Shown here one piece after another: positions 28,032 to 36,821 of a stretch of DNA of 64,000 nt. The stretch is taken from contig NZ_JASVWB010000004.1 in assembly GCF_030287445.1 (NCBI RefSeq), positions 372,001-436,000 on the forward strand, in the 5' to 3' direction. The notes under the pieces are model-generated. The model ran no database searches, had not been told where the DNA came from, and saw nothing but the letters and a program-made list of their open reading frames with translations. The stretch is from Streptomyces sp. ALI-76-A (GTDB taxonomy: Bacteria; Actinomycetota; Actinomycetes; Streptomycetales; Streptomycetaceae). Position numbers and translations under genes: made by a program. Every line of letters starts with the position of its first letter. Position 1 is the stretch's first letter.

Positions 28032-28145
28032 GCGGTGCTGGTGCGCCCTGTCACCCCGCGCACCACCGACGGCAGCAGGGCCGCCCACTTCGAGCACACC
28101 GTCGCCATCACCGACCAGGGCCCCCGCGTCCTGACCCTGCCCTGA
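28032..28145 (+). pseudogene. C-terminal remnant of a type I methionine aminopeptidase
   Basis: The plus strand encodes [20 protein letters not shown] followed by PRVLTLP and a TGA at 28143-28145. This is the characteristic end of type I methionine aminopeptidase, including the metal-ligand glutamate of the FEHTV motif. Nothing upstream matches the remaining ~220 residues of the enzyme, so only the last 37 or so codons survive. The essential map gene must be elsewhere. Confidence 0.7.
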
Positions 28146-28203
28146 CGTCCTGCCAGGCGCTGAACGGCGGGATGCCGGGGTCTCCCGGTGCGGCCCCGCT
28201 CGT

Positions 28204-29592
28204 TCAGGAGCGGGTGAAGGTCCACTCGTGGTTGTTCTGGCTCTCCGGAGCGCACGGCCAGACGATCAGCTCGCGCGTGTCGTCGTCGGGCCCGTAGGAG
28301 TCCAGGCACTGGTTGTTGCTGGCGGCGTTACGTATCCAGAACGTTCCGTCGGACTGCTTGTCCAGCCACCAGAGCTGGTTGTCCCTCGTGGTGCCGTCGC
28401 AGGGAAACTCCGTGACCTTGGTGGCACCGCCGACCCCCTGGTAGCCGGGCAGGTCCAGGCACATGCTGTCCATGACGTTGCGGATCTGGAAGAGCGGGAC
28501 GCCACCGGGCCCGGCCTTGTCGTAACGCTTCTCGACATTCCACAGCTGGTTGTCGTCGGTGTTGCTGTTGCACGTCGCGTGCGTCACCGGCCCGTTCGCC
28601 GAGCCGCTGGTGAACCCGGGGACGTCCACACAGGTGCGGTTGGTGTTGTTCTTGATCAGCACCCTCGTGAGAACCGCCGGCAGGCTGCTCGGCGCCTTCT
28701 TCACGGCGGCCTTCTTCTTCTCCTCCTTCTCCTTCTTGCTCGGCGAGGGGCTCGGTACCGTGACGGGTGCGGCGGCCTTCTCCGCGGCCGGCGACGCGGG
28801 CCCCGCCTCCTTCTTCTCCTTCTCCTGCTTCTTCCCCGGATCCGCCTTCGGCTTGGTCCGGGTGGGGGAGGGCGACTGGGTGACGAAGACGCCTGCCGGG
28901 TCGTCGGCCTCGTCCAGCACCGTGTCGGCGGCCGCGGTGTCGACGACCTTCTTCTCCTCGTCCCTGTCGGCCACGGTGATCAGCAGCGGCACGGCGATCA
29001 GGAGGGCGCCGGCGATCGCGGCACCGGCGAGCACCGGTTTGCGGGGGCGGCCGACCCCGCTCTCGCTGGAGCTGGTGGCACCACCACCGGATACGGCGGT
29101 CGCAGCGGCCCTCGGCTGCCCCGTGGTCGCCGCGGCGGAGAGAGCCCGCGCGCCGTTCCTCTCCGCCCTGCCTGCGGTGTCCTCGCCCCGGGCTTTGCCT
29201 GCGTTGCCCTCTTCCTCCCCGCCGGCCTTCACGTCGCCGCTGTCGGCCTTCTCGGCCGTCGCCTCGACGGTGCCGGTGTGCCCGGCCTTCTCGCCGGTGG
29301 ACGCTTCCTCGGCGTGGCCCGCGTCGCCGGCCGGACCGACGGCCGCCGTGCCGGCCACCGACGAAGCCGCCCGGCCCTTCGGCCCGGCGGGGGGTCGGAT
29401 CCCTTCCTGGGGATCGGCACCGGCCGCCGCTTCGTTCCTGGCGGCCTTCTCCGCGTCGGCGCCTTCCGGCGTGGAGGCGGCCGGAGGCTCCCCGGCGCCG
29501 GTGAGACGGGCCGCGGCGCCGTCGGCGTCGGGTGTGGCGGCTACCGCCTTGCGGGCGGAGGAGTCCCCCGAAGCCTGCTGCTGGTCGGACAT
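28204..29592 (-). CDS. Membrane-anchored ricin-type lectin domain protein
   Basis: This 462-residue protein has a long Ala/Glu/Gly-rich, low-complexity N-terminus (1-180) and one transmembrane helix (about 185-206). A Lys/Pro/Ser-rich stalk (about 215-325) leads to a C-terminal ricin B-like beta-trefoil (about 325-462). The trefoil carries NRTCVDVPGFTSG, DNQLWNVEKR, DSMCLDLPGY and NHEWTF. The lectin domain should face outside and bind cell-surface or environmental polysaccharide. The ATG at 29592 follows GGAAG. The Lys/Glu blocks may interact with the cell wall. Confidence 0.88.
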   Translation of the reverse strand: MSDQQQASGDSSARKAVAATPDADGAAARLTGAGEPPAASTPEGADAEKAARNEAAAGADPQEGIRPPAGPKGRAASSVAGTAAVGPAGDAGHAEEASTGEKAGHTGTVEATAEKADSGDVKAGGEEEGNAGKARGEDTAGRAERNGARALSAAATTGQPRAAATAVSGGGATSSSESGVGRPRKPVLAGAAIAGALLIAVPLLITVADRDEEKKVVDTAAADTVLDEADDPAGVFVTQSPSPTRTKPKADPGKKQEKEKKEAGPASPAAEKAAAPVTVPSPSPSKKEKEEKKKAAVKKAPSSLPAVLTRVLIKNNTNRTCVDVPGFTSGSANGPVTHATCNSNTDDNQLWNVEKRYDKAGPGGVPLFQIRNVMDSMCLDLPGYQGVGGATKVTEFPCDGTTRDNQLWWLDKQSDGTFWIRNAASNNQCLDSYGPDDDTRELIVWPCAPESQNNHEWTFTRS

Positions 29593-29963
29593 GTACTTCC
29601 ATGCCTTTCTTTTCGCTTCACCTTGGAAGGTCCTGTGGATCGTCAGCGGCCGCCGGAAGCTGTCCTGGGGGGTGCATGCCGGTCAGGTGGTCGTGGAAGC
29701 GTGCGAGAGAGCGGAAGAAGATCCCCTTGGTCATGCTTGCGACGGTACGGCGCGCCACACCGAGCCGTGACCGGGCGGCGCATCCCCCCTGCGGGCCGGG
29801 TTCGACCGGGATGCCTGGACACGGCTTATGCGGATGGGACCAGCGTAGTTGATGTGGCGTCCGGTGCTGTCTCTGAGGTGGTGGAACTCCCGCAGAAGAG
29901 ACCGGAGTTGCGATGCGGGGGGCTCGACCACTGGAGGCTCGGCCCGCGGGCGGCCGTCCCGGC
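29593..29963. other. Intergenic region between lectin-domain and ATP-grasp genes
   Basis: This 371-bp stretch has no recognisable gene. It should hold the promoter of the ricin-domain gene. No convincing promoter or repeat could be placed. Confidence 0.5.
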
Positions 29964-30830
29964 CTACCGTTCAGGTGAACGGGGCTTTGCCGTCTCAGGT
30001 ACAGGGGCTGTCTCCAGGAAACGGTGGAGGGAGGCCGACATGGCGGTGACGAAGGCGTCGCGCGTGGACGCGGTGACGCGGTCCAGCGACAGATAGGGAT
30101 TGAGGTCCTCCAGCTCGACCAGGAGGAGATCCCCGTCCTGGGTGCGGCAGGCGTCCACGCGCTGGATACCGTGATCGAGGGTGTTCCAGTCGATGAAGCG
30201 CCGGGCGAACGCGAGGTCGTCCTCGGTGGGCCGGTAGGGCTCGAGAACCCAGCGGCGGTCGGGGTCCGGGGAGTGGAGGGCGTACTGGACGGCGGCGTCG
30301 ACGTAGTAGAACGACACCTCGTAGCGGAAGTCGATACGGGGCTGGACCAGGATGTCGCCGAAGGCGAGGCCGTCCAGCCTCTCGCGGGAGACGAAGTCGA
30401 GGCCGATGGAGTCCGCGCCGGCCTTCGGCTTGACCACGTACTGGTCGCTCACCGGGAGCTGTTCGAGGTCCTGGCGCCGGTCGACGGTGGGGATGACGGG
30501 ATACCCGGCTGCGGAGAGCTCCAGCAGGTACTGCTTGCCCGCCATGTCCGCTCGGCCGGTCTGCGGGTTGTAGACCCGTGTCCCACGCGCTGCCGCCTGG
30601 CCCCGGAAGTCGTCGTACTCCTTCTGGTAGTGCAGTACGGGCCCGCTGTTGCGGACCACCACCGCGTCGAAGCCGTCCATCAGCGCGGCCGCGTCGAGCG
30701 GGTGGCACAGGGCTGTGTCGAAGTGCGTCCGCAGCCGGGACGACAGGAAGATGTCCTCGTCGCAGTAGCGCCTCCCTCGGGCCTGATAAGCGAGATCGCT
30801 GACATAGAGGATGCGGGGGCGGACGGGCAC
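29964..30830 (-). CDS. ATP-grasp family enzyme
   Basis: This 288-residue protein resembles glutathione synthetase/RimK-type ATP-grasp ligases, which couple a carboxylate to an amine or thiol using ATP. Visible elements are the central DQYVVKPKAGADSIGLDFV loop and ILVQPRIDFRYEVSFYYVD. The metal-binding end is DLLLVELEDLNPYLSLD, where E and N coordinate Mg. The GTG at 30830 has GGAGA six to seven bases upstream. It stands alone, with no precursor peptide or partner seen, so the substrate is unknown. Confidence 0.82.
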   Translation of the reverse strand: MPVRPRILYVSDLAYQARGRRYCDEDIFLSSRLRTHFDTALCHPLDAAALMDGFDAVVVRNSGPVLHYQKEYDDFRGQAAARGTRVYNPQTGRADMAGKQYLLELSAAGYPVIPTVDRRQDLEQLPVSDQYVVKPKAGADSIGLDFVSRERLDGLAFGDILVQPRIDFRYEVSFYYVDAAVQYALHSPDPDRRWVLEPYRPTEDDLAFARRFIDWNTLDHGIQRVDACRTQDGDLLLVELEDLNPYLSLDRVTASTRDAFVTAMSASLHRFLETAPVPETAKPRSPER

Positions 30831-31070
30831 GGGACATCTCCTGGGTCGTGGGTGGAGTTCACCGATCTTCCCGCATCCGGTGCCGGACGTCACGACTACG
30901 CGCTGACGCTCGGCTCCGCTCGGCCAGGGGCCGGCTGACGGTCACGGGACGGGGCGCCGAAGCCGGCCCTCCTCTGCTCGGTTACTCTCGGCGCCACTGA
31001 TGTTCACTGTGCGATCCGGCCGTGATCCGGGCAAACGGCAACCGAATCGCCACTCGGGAGACGCCCACGC

Positions 31071-32189
31071 ATGCATGCGCCACCATCGCCACTGGAGGCG
31101 GAGCGGTCTGACGGAGGATCGGGATCCGTCCGGATCGGTGTGCTCGTTCCGCTGACTCGGCCCGGCTGGGTCGAGGCGGGCCACCACTTGCTCGCCGGAA
31201 TCGAGTTGGCCGGTCGCGAGGTGAATGACACCGGCGGAATCGCCGGGAGACCACTTGAGCTGGTGGTCCGGGACACCGCGGCTGACCCGCGGAAGGCCGC
31301 GGCGGCCGTGGACGAGTTGGCTCGCCTGGGCGTCGCCGCCCTGGCGGGGGAGTACCACAGCGTCGTCGCTCGCGCCGCTGCGGCGCGGGCCGACGCCCTC
31401 GGCCTGCCGTTCCTGTGCTCGTCAGCGGTTCTCGACGCCCTCACCGAACAGCCGACGGAATGGGTGGCGCGTCTCTCCCCGCCGCAGTCCCGCGGCTGGC
31501 GGGTCTACGCGGACTTCCTCCTCGGCGCGGGCCACAGCCGTATCGCCGTAGCGGCCCAGCCGAGCATCTACTGGGCGTCTGGGACCCGCGTCGTGCGGGA
31601 CCACCTGGCGCCCCGCGGCGGCACCGTCATCGAACTCGACATGAATGCGCTCACCCCCGCGGCCGTGTGCGACGCACTCGTCGACCACCGGGCGACAGCC
31701 CTCCTCCTTCTCGTCGGCCACCCGGAGCCGGCGGTGTCGATCGTCAAGGCCGTCCGCCGCGACCAGCGCCTCGCCGAGGTCATGATGGGCGCTCCGGCCG
31801 GGCAGCCGGAGTTCGCCGCATGGGCGACCTCGCTGGGCGACGACGGCGCGGGGATCCCGTTCCTGCGCTACCTGCCCGAACGCCTCGGCCCACTCGGTGC
31901 GCGAGTGGAGAGGGCCTTGCGCGAGCGGCTGGCCGGGGCGCCCTCCTTCGTCGCCTTCGAGGGCTACGACACGATCACCGTTCTCGCCGACGTGCTGCGT
32001 TCCCACGGCACGGACCGGGCGCGCACCGCCGAGTCCTGGCCGCGTGTCGCGGTCCAAGGCAGCCGTGGGCGGATCGAGTTCTCCCGCACGCCGGGCATCA
32101 GCGTATGGCAATGGACCGGGACGCCCGTCCACGTCGTTGATCGAGACCCGGCGGAACCCGGTCGCTTCCGGATCCTTCACGCCGGCTGA
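31071..32189 (+). CDS. Periplasmic-binding-like protein (Leu/Ile/Val type) without signal peptide
   Basis: This 372-residue protein has the type I periplasmic binding fold of branched-chain amino acid receptors. It begins VRIGVLVPLTRPGWVEAG, continues ELAGREVNDTGGIAGRPLEL and ends with FEGYDTITVLADVLRSHG. There is no signal peptide or lipobox, and no permease or ATPase gene nearby. A cytoplasmic ligand sensor like AmiC is possible, as is a receptor orphaned from its transporter. The ATG at 31071 is the first in frame; GGGAG lies 11 bases upstream. Confidence 0.85.
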   Translation: MHAPPSPLEAERSDGGSGSVRIGVLVPLTRPGWVEAGHHLLAGIELAGREVNDTGGIAGRPLELVVRDTAADPRKAAAAVDELARLGVAALAGEYHSVVARAAAARADALGLPFLCSSAVLDALTEQPTEWVARLSPPQSRGWRVYADFLLGAGHSRIAVAAQPSIYWASGTRVVRDHLAPRGGTVIELDMNALTPAAVCDALVDHRATALLLLVGHPEPAVSIVKAVRRDQRLAEVMMGAPAGQPEFAAWATSLGDDGAGIPFLRYLPERLGPLGARVERALRERLAGAPSFVAFEGYDTITVLADVLRSHGTDRARTAESWPRVAVQGSRGRIEFSRTPGISVWQWTGTPVHVVDRDPAEPGRFRILHAG

Positions 32190-32228
32190 GGGAACACAGC
32201 GGGTGCCGCGGCTCGGACGTACGTCCTG

Positions 32229-33773
32229 TCACTGACTGCTTCGTGGGCTGGACGGCTGGAGGAGCTGGTCGACGGGGGCGTAGTCGTCGGTGAGCGGTCG
32301 GGCGTTGCCGATCCAGGAGGTGAGGCCGTCGCCGGTGGTGATCTTCCAGCCGGTTCGCCGGGCGTCCAGCGCTTCCTGGGCCGCGCGCAGGTCGACCGGC
32401 CGGTCGGAGGCGAGCAGCACCAGATTGCCGCCCTCGGGGGTGGCGGTCGGGTCCAGGCCGATGTCGGTGGAGTCACCGACGAGGGCCACGTGCTCGAACG
32501 TCTCGCTGAGGGTGGCTGCTTCGGCACGTGCGAAGGCCAGGCCACCGTGATCGATGAGATTGACGACGTACACGCCGTCATCGTTGAGCACCCGGCGGAC
32601 GTCCGTCATCGCTTCCACCGTGGTGAGGTGCCACGGCACACTGACGCCCCCGAAGGCGTCGCCGACGACGAGGTCACGACTGCCGGTGTCCAGGCGCCGC
32701 AGGCCGAGCCTGCCGTCCTCGGCGCGTACGTCGACAGCGGATTCCGGTCGCAGGCCGAGTCGGTCGCGGTTGATGTCCACGACGCCGCTGTCGATCTCGG
32801 ACACAAGGCTGCGCGTCCCCGGGCGCGTTGCAGCGAGATACCGGGGAAAGGTCAGTCCGCCGCCTCCCAGGTGATAGGCGGCCAGGGGCTCACCTTCGGG
32901 AAAGGCGGCGTCGACCACCGACGCGATGGCGCGCACATACGTGAACTCCAGGAAGGTCGGGTCGTCGAGGTCGACGTAGGAGTGCCGCAAGCCGTCCAGA
33001 ACGAGTGTGCGGCCACTGGCCCGGTCGGGATCCGCGACGACCCGCGCGCAGTGGTACCTGGTCTCCGTGTCGCAGCCACCGGGCGCGACGAGGGTGGCGA
33101 GGCCGCCGGCAAGGACCACGGGTGCGAGGACAAGGGTGCCGCGCCACCCGCGGGTTCGCCACTCGATCAGCGCCGCGCCGACCACCAGCAGTGTTCCCAG
33201 GCCGATCAGGATGCCGCTGACCGGCAACCGCGACACGAGGACGAAGCCGGTGAGGACGGTGCCGACGATGGCGCCGACGGTGCCGACGCCGGACAGCCGG
33301 CCGACCACCGTTCCGGTCTCGGCGAGGCTGGTGAGCCGCAACTTGGTCACCATCGGCGTCACCGCGGAGAGCAGCGCGCCCGGCACCAGGATGGTCAGCG
33401 CCGCGATCAGCAGGAGCATCGCCGGCGCCCACTCGGCGGTGGTCCGCAGCACGGCGGGGGTGAGCGCCACGACCGCCCCCGACACCCCGAGTGAGGGACC
33501 TATGAGCCGGCGTGGATCGACCTGGTCGGCGATGCGCCCGCCCAGCCAGGAGCCGACGGCGATCGCGGTGAGCGCGATGCCGATCACCATCGTGCTGGTC
33601 TCGAGGGTGAGGCCGAGATAGGGAGCCAGCAGGCGCAGGGCGACGATCTCGACCACCAGGACCGCGGCCGAGGACCCGAACACAAGCAGGGCCGCGGCCC
33701 GGGAACCCAGGCCGTGGCCGGGAGGCATGCCCTCGGCCGCACGTGAGGAAGACGATCCGGTCACGGGCGACAT
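32229..33773 (-). CDS. Membrane protein fused to a spermidine synthase-like domain
   Basis: This 514-residue protein has about seven hydrophobic helices in its first 230 residues (AALLVFGSSAAVLVVEIVAL onward). A cytoplasmic Rossmann methyltransferase/aminopropyltransferase domain follows (about 270-500), with YHLGGGGLTFPRYLA, SEIDSGVVDINRDRLGL and DLVVGDAFGG. The GGGG nucleotide loop and the acidic SEID are typical of the polyamine-synthase fold. Fused-MFS/spermidine synthase proteins are common in actinobacteria but mostly uncharacterised. The ATG at 33773 has a GAGG immediately before it; an ATG at 33728 is possible. Confidence 0.85.
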   Translation of the reverse strand: MSPVTGSSSSRAAEGMPPGHGLGSRAAALLVFGSSAAVLVVEIVALRLLAPYLGLTLETSTMVIGIALTAIAVGSWLGGRIADQVDPRRLIGPSLGVSGAVVALTPAVLRTTAEWAPAMLLLIAALTILVPGALLSAVTPMVTKLRLTSLAETGTVVGRLSGVGTVGAIVGTVLTGFVLVSRLPVSGILIGLGTLLVVGAALIEWRTRGWRGTLVLAPVVLAGGLATLVAPGGCDTETRYHCARVVADPDRASGRTLVLDGLRHSYVDLDDPTFLEFTYVRAIASVVDAAFPEGEPLAAYHLGGGGLTFPRYLAATRPGTRSLVSEIDSGVVDINRDRLGLRPESAVDVRAEDGRLGLRRLDTGSRDLVVGDAFGGVSVPWHLTTVEAMTDVRRVLNDDGVYVVNLIDHGGLAFARAEAATLSETFEHVALVGDSTDIGLDPTATPEGGNLVLLASDRPVDLRAAQEALDARRTGWKITTGDGLTSWIGNARPLTDDYAPVDQLLQPSSPRSSQ

Positions 33774-34182
33774 CCTCGCACGCAACTCTTGACAGACAGG
33801 AGCTGGTTGAGAGAAGCCGCCGGTCACCTCGACCCGGACTGCTGAGCACGGAGGTTCGTGATCGCCATCAGGGGTGCTGAGCGGCGGTTCGTCCGGGTCG
33901 TGAGGTGGGCCAGGGCGCCGGCGGCGAGGTGGTCCCGGCACCGGGAGCGGGGCAGGAGGAGCAGGTCGGAGGGGCGGTGGGGGTGAGAAAGCCCTCGCCG
34001 CACCGGAGCGGGCGGCGACCGCGGAGACGACGGCGCGCAGATGGGGCCGGTGAGCCGGGCACCGGGACGGACCGGGACGGCGATGGCCGCGATGGCCCGC
34101 CCCGGCACACCTCCGCGTGCCGGGCCGGGCGCACCGTGACGCGTCTGTACTCCACCGAAGCGGACGAACCCTGTGGGTCCTC
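33774..34182. other. Gene-free interval
   Basis: About 409 bp separate the membrane/spermidine-synthase gene from the propeller gene. Open frames here lack recognisable protein features, and no repeat or stem-loop stands out. Confidence 0.5.
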
Positions 34183-35289
34183 TCAGCCGAAGCGCAGGAC
34201 GCGGGGGGCGAAGGTGCCCTCGGGGCTGTCGGCCCGACCGACCGACCACACCGTGTCCGTGCCCGGGACCGGTGCCAGCTGTAGCGCCGAGGACTCACCC
34301 TCCCCGGCCACCGCCGGTTCGCTGTACTCGGTGAACGACGTTCCGTTCCAGGAGAGGAAGTCCGGCCCGGGGACGAGCGGCGGGAAGCTGTCCGGGTCCC
34401 TGTTCTGTGAGCGCTCCACGGATACCCAGCCCAGCGCGCCGGACGTGGTGGGCGCCAGGGAGCTGACCGAGCCGAAGTCGGCGGGCACGGTCACCCGGCT
34501 CCACGCCTGACCGTCCCAGCGGACCAGCAGCGGCGGAATCGGCCGCCCCACAGGACCGCCGATGAACCCGGCCGTGCCACCCGCCCACACCTCCGTCCGG
34601 GAGACCGCCAGCACACTGCTCACGGTCGAGCGCGGGTATCCGTCCACGATCGTCTGCTGCCACGCCTGCCCGTCCCAGTGCGACACGGCCGCACCCGCGT
34701 TGGTGGCGCCCGCGGCCCAGACGTCGTCGGCCGCCAGGATGTGCAGACCGAACACGGCCCCCGGTGGCACCGGCAGGTCCCGCCAGCCGCGCCCGTCCCA
34801 GCGCAGCAGTGCCTGCGCGCCGTCCCGCGAACCGATCAGCCAGGTCTCACCGCCACCGGCGACGACCTTGGTCAGCACGACGCCGCGCGGCGGCCGGCTT
34901 TCGGACCAGGCGCTGCCGTCGAAGCGGAGCAGGCGGGCGCCGCCCGCCGCGTCACGGCCGACCGCCCAGCCGGCGGTCGGTGAGGTCGCGGCGATGGACA
35001 GCAGCTCTCCCTGCCAGCCGACCTCGGGCAGACTCTGGCGCTGCCACGCGGTTCCGTCCCAGCGCAACATCAGCGGGAATCCCGGCGCCTGGCGGCCGAC
35101 GGCGTCGGCACCCACTGCCCACGCCCGGTCCGGCCCGAACGCCACGGCCTCGTGGAGCCCGGCCTGTGGACGTAGCTGCGCCGGGACCGGAACGTGCTGC
35201 CAGGACAGGGTGTCCGCCGCGGCCGAGGCCATGACGGTCACCATGGTCATGGCGACGGCGACGAGCGCGACGAGAAGTCTGCGTACCAT
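34183..35289 (-). CDS. Secreted beta-propeller-like repeat protein (copy 1)
   Basis: This 368-residue exported protein has a signal peptide (1-25, ending ASA) and six or seven repeats of about 45 residues. Each contains a WDGxAW-type core, for example LRWDGTAWQ, LRFDGSAWS, LRWDGRGWR, SHWDGQAWQ and VRWDGQAWS, typical of a beta-propeller. No catalytic motif is seen. It begins 3 bp after the stop of its paralogue and is clearly co-transcribed with it. The role is unknown; cell-surface binding is a guess. Confidence 0.85.
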   Translation of the reverse strand: MVRRLLVALVAVAMTMVTVMASAAADTLSWQHVPVPAQLRPQAGLHEAVAFGPDRAWAVGADAVGRQAPGFPLMLRWDGTAWQRQSLPEVGWQGELLSIAATSPTAGWAVGRDAAGGARLLRFDGSAWSESRPPRGVVLTKVVAGGGETWLIGSRDGAQALLRWDGRGWRDLPVPPGAVFGLHILAADDVWAAGATNAGAAVSHWDGQAWQQTIVDGYPRSTVSSVLAVSRTEVWAGGTAGFIGGPVGRPIPPLLVRWDGQAWSRVTVPADFGSVSSLAPTTSGALGWVSVERSQNRDPDSFPPLVPGPDFLSWNGTSFTEYSEPAVAGEGESSALQLAPVPGTDTVWSVGRADSPEGTFAPRVLRFG

Positions 35290-35291
35290 GG

Positions 35292-36341
35292 TCAGCCTCC
35301 CAGCCGCTCGCTCATCAGGTTCGGTTTCGAGCGGTAGATCTCGACGGTCCCGAAGGACAGCAGTGCGGACCCGGCCCTGGCCAGCGCACGCGGGGTGACG
35401 TCGATCGCGTTCGTGCGCTCCGGGCCGTAGGAGAAGGTGGTGCGGGGACCGTCCACCCGCGCGTACTTCGACTGGAACGCGCGGTCGCTGGTCACCGGCA
35501 GCCACAGCGCGCCGTCCGGGCCGCTCACCATGCCCTCGGTGTGGTTGTTGCCCAGCGGTGGATAGGTGGTGCGCCAGGCGCGTCCGTTCCCGGTCGTCAG
35601 ACAGGTGCGGGGCACGCCGTCGTTGTACTGGCTGCCGCCGACCGTGACCCGGCCGGACGGTTCGAGCACGATCGTGTGTACGTTGCTGTTCGGCGGCAGT
35701 GCCACCTGTGCGTCGCGCCACGCCGTGCCGTCCCAGCGCAGCACGGCGCTCCCGGTCGTGGTGTCCCCCCAGGCCCAGGCGTCGGTGGCGGTGCGCGCGG
35801 TGACCCCCATCAGGAACAGCACACCCTCCGGGGCGGACTGCGTGGTCCAGCCGGAACCGTCGTAGTGCAACACCTTCAGCCCGGTGTCGTCCTCACCGAC
35901 CACCCACGCGGCACCCGGTACCGCGGCGAAGTCCTGGTAGACGTGCAGGGTCTGCGGCAGCGGGACGGTACTCCACGCTCCCGCCGACCGGCGCAGGATC
36001 TCTCCCGCTCCCTGGCGGTTGTGGAAGATCCACACCTCGTCGCCGACCAGCTCCACCTCGCCGAGCCAGCCGGGCTCATCGGCGCCGGGGAAGGTCGTGT
36101 CCCGGCTCCACGCCGTGCCGTTCCACCGGTACAGCATCGGCCGCAGCCCATCGGCGGCACGCTCATAGCCCGTCGCCCACGCCTCGCCCCGCCCGCGGGC
36201 GCCGAGATCGGTGACGGTCACCGGCGGAGCCGCCGCCGGCACCGGCAGCGCCGACCAGCTCGGCGTGACAGCCGCAGCCGGCGACACCACCGCCGCACAC
36301 GCGAGCACAAGGCAGACAACAACCGCACGGAGACCGTTCAC
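35292..36341 (-). CDS. Secreted beta-propeller-like repeat protein (copy 2)
   Basis: This 349-residue exported paralogue precedes copy 1 in the operon. A signal peptide (1-24, ending AAA) is followed by repeats with YRWNGTAWS, LHYDGSGWT and LRWDGTAWR cores. Two cysteines are absent from most of the sequence; one sits in VPRTCLTTGNGRAW. The GTG at 36341 follows a GGGGGTCTC stretch. Tandem duplication and subsequent divergence best explain the pair. Confidence 0.85.
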   Translation of the reverse strand: MNGLRAVVVCLVLACAAVVSPAAAVTPSWSALPVPAAAPPVTVTDLGARGRGEAWATGYERAADGLRPMLYRWNGTAWSRDTTFPGADEPGWLGEVELVGDEVWIFHNRQGAGEILRRSAGAWSTVPLPQTLHVYQDFAAVPGAAWVVGEDDTGLKVLHYDGSGWTTQSAPEGVLFLMGVTARTATDAWAWGDTTTGSAVLRWDGTAWRDAQVALPPNSNVHTIVLEPSGRVTVGGSQYNDGVPRTCLTTGNGRAWRTTYPPLGNNHTEGMVSGPDGALWLPVTSDRAFQSKYARVDGPRTTFSYGPERTNAIDVTPRALARAGSALLSFGTVEIYRSKPNLMSERLGG

Positions 36342-36487
36342 GAGACCCCCTACAACGCGAAGGGCGCACAGGCTATGGGCGTTCACCCACCCGTGAACAG
36401 ACGGCATCCGGCCGAACACGGCTCCGTCCGGACTCACCGTGACGGTGCCTCCACGGGCGACGTCGCACGCCCCGGTGACCGGTCCAG

Positions 36488-36746
36488 ATCGCCGGCGCCG
36501 GCAGGACGTCCGTCTCCACGGTGGCGCCGCGACTCGTCGGCGAGGGACGCCTGTCGCTGGACGACACCGTAGAACGCCGGCTGCCCGCGGTCGTGTCCGG
36601 CAGCGGCAACGGCAAGCAACGGCAGCGCCGGCACCGTACGGCGGCTGCTCCAGCACACCAGCCCGCGGTTCGACCACACCGCGGACTTCCCCGAGTTCGC
36701 CGGTACGGCCGGCTACCAGACCGACCGTCGTGCCACCTGGACGACA
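36488..36746 (+). pseudogene. Serine beta-lactamase/DD-peptidase remnant
   Basis: Two adjoining frames encode consecutive blocks of a class C beta-lactamase-like serine hydrolase. RLVGEGRLSLDDTVERRLP is read in one frame (nt about 36520-36590). GTVRRLLQHTS followed by DHTADFPEFAGTAGYQTDR is in another (36630-36740). The SxxK active-site helix should be just upstream but is missing, and the YxN and C-terminal parts are gone. It is a decayed fragment in the gap before the erythromycin esterase-like gene. Confidence 0.7.
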
Positions 36747-36821
36747 GTAGTGCCTGCCGTACCCGGAGGTGGGCAGCGTAGGGGTTGGTGACGTCACCTG
36801 TGCGCACGGGAACCTGAAGCC

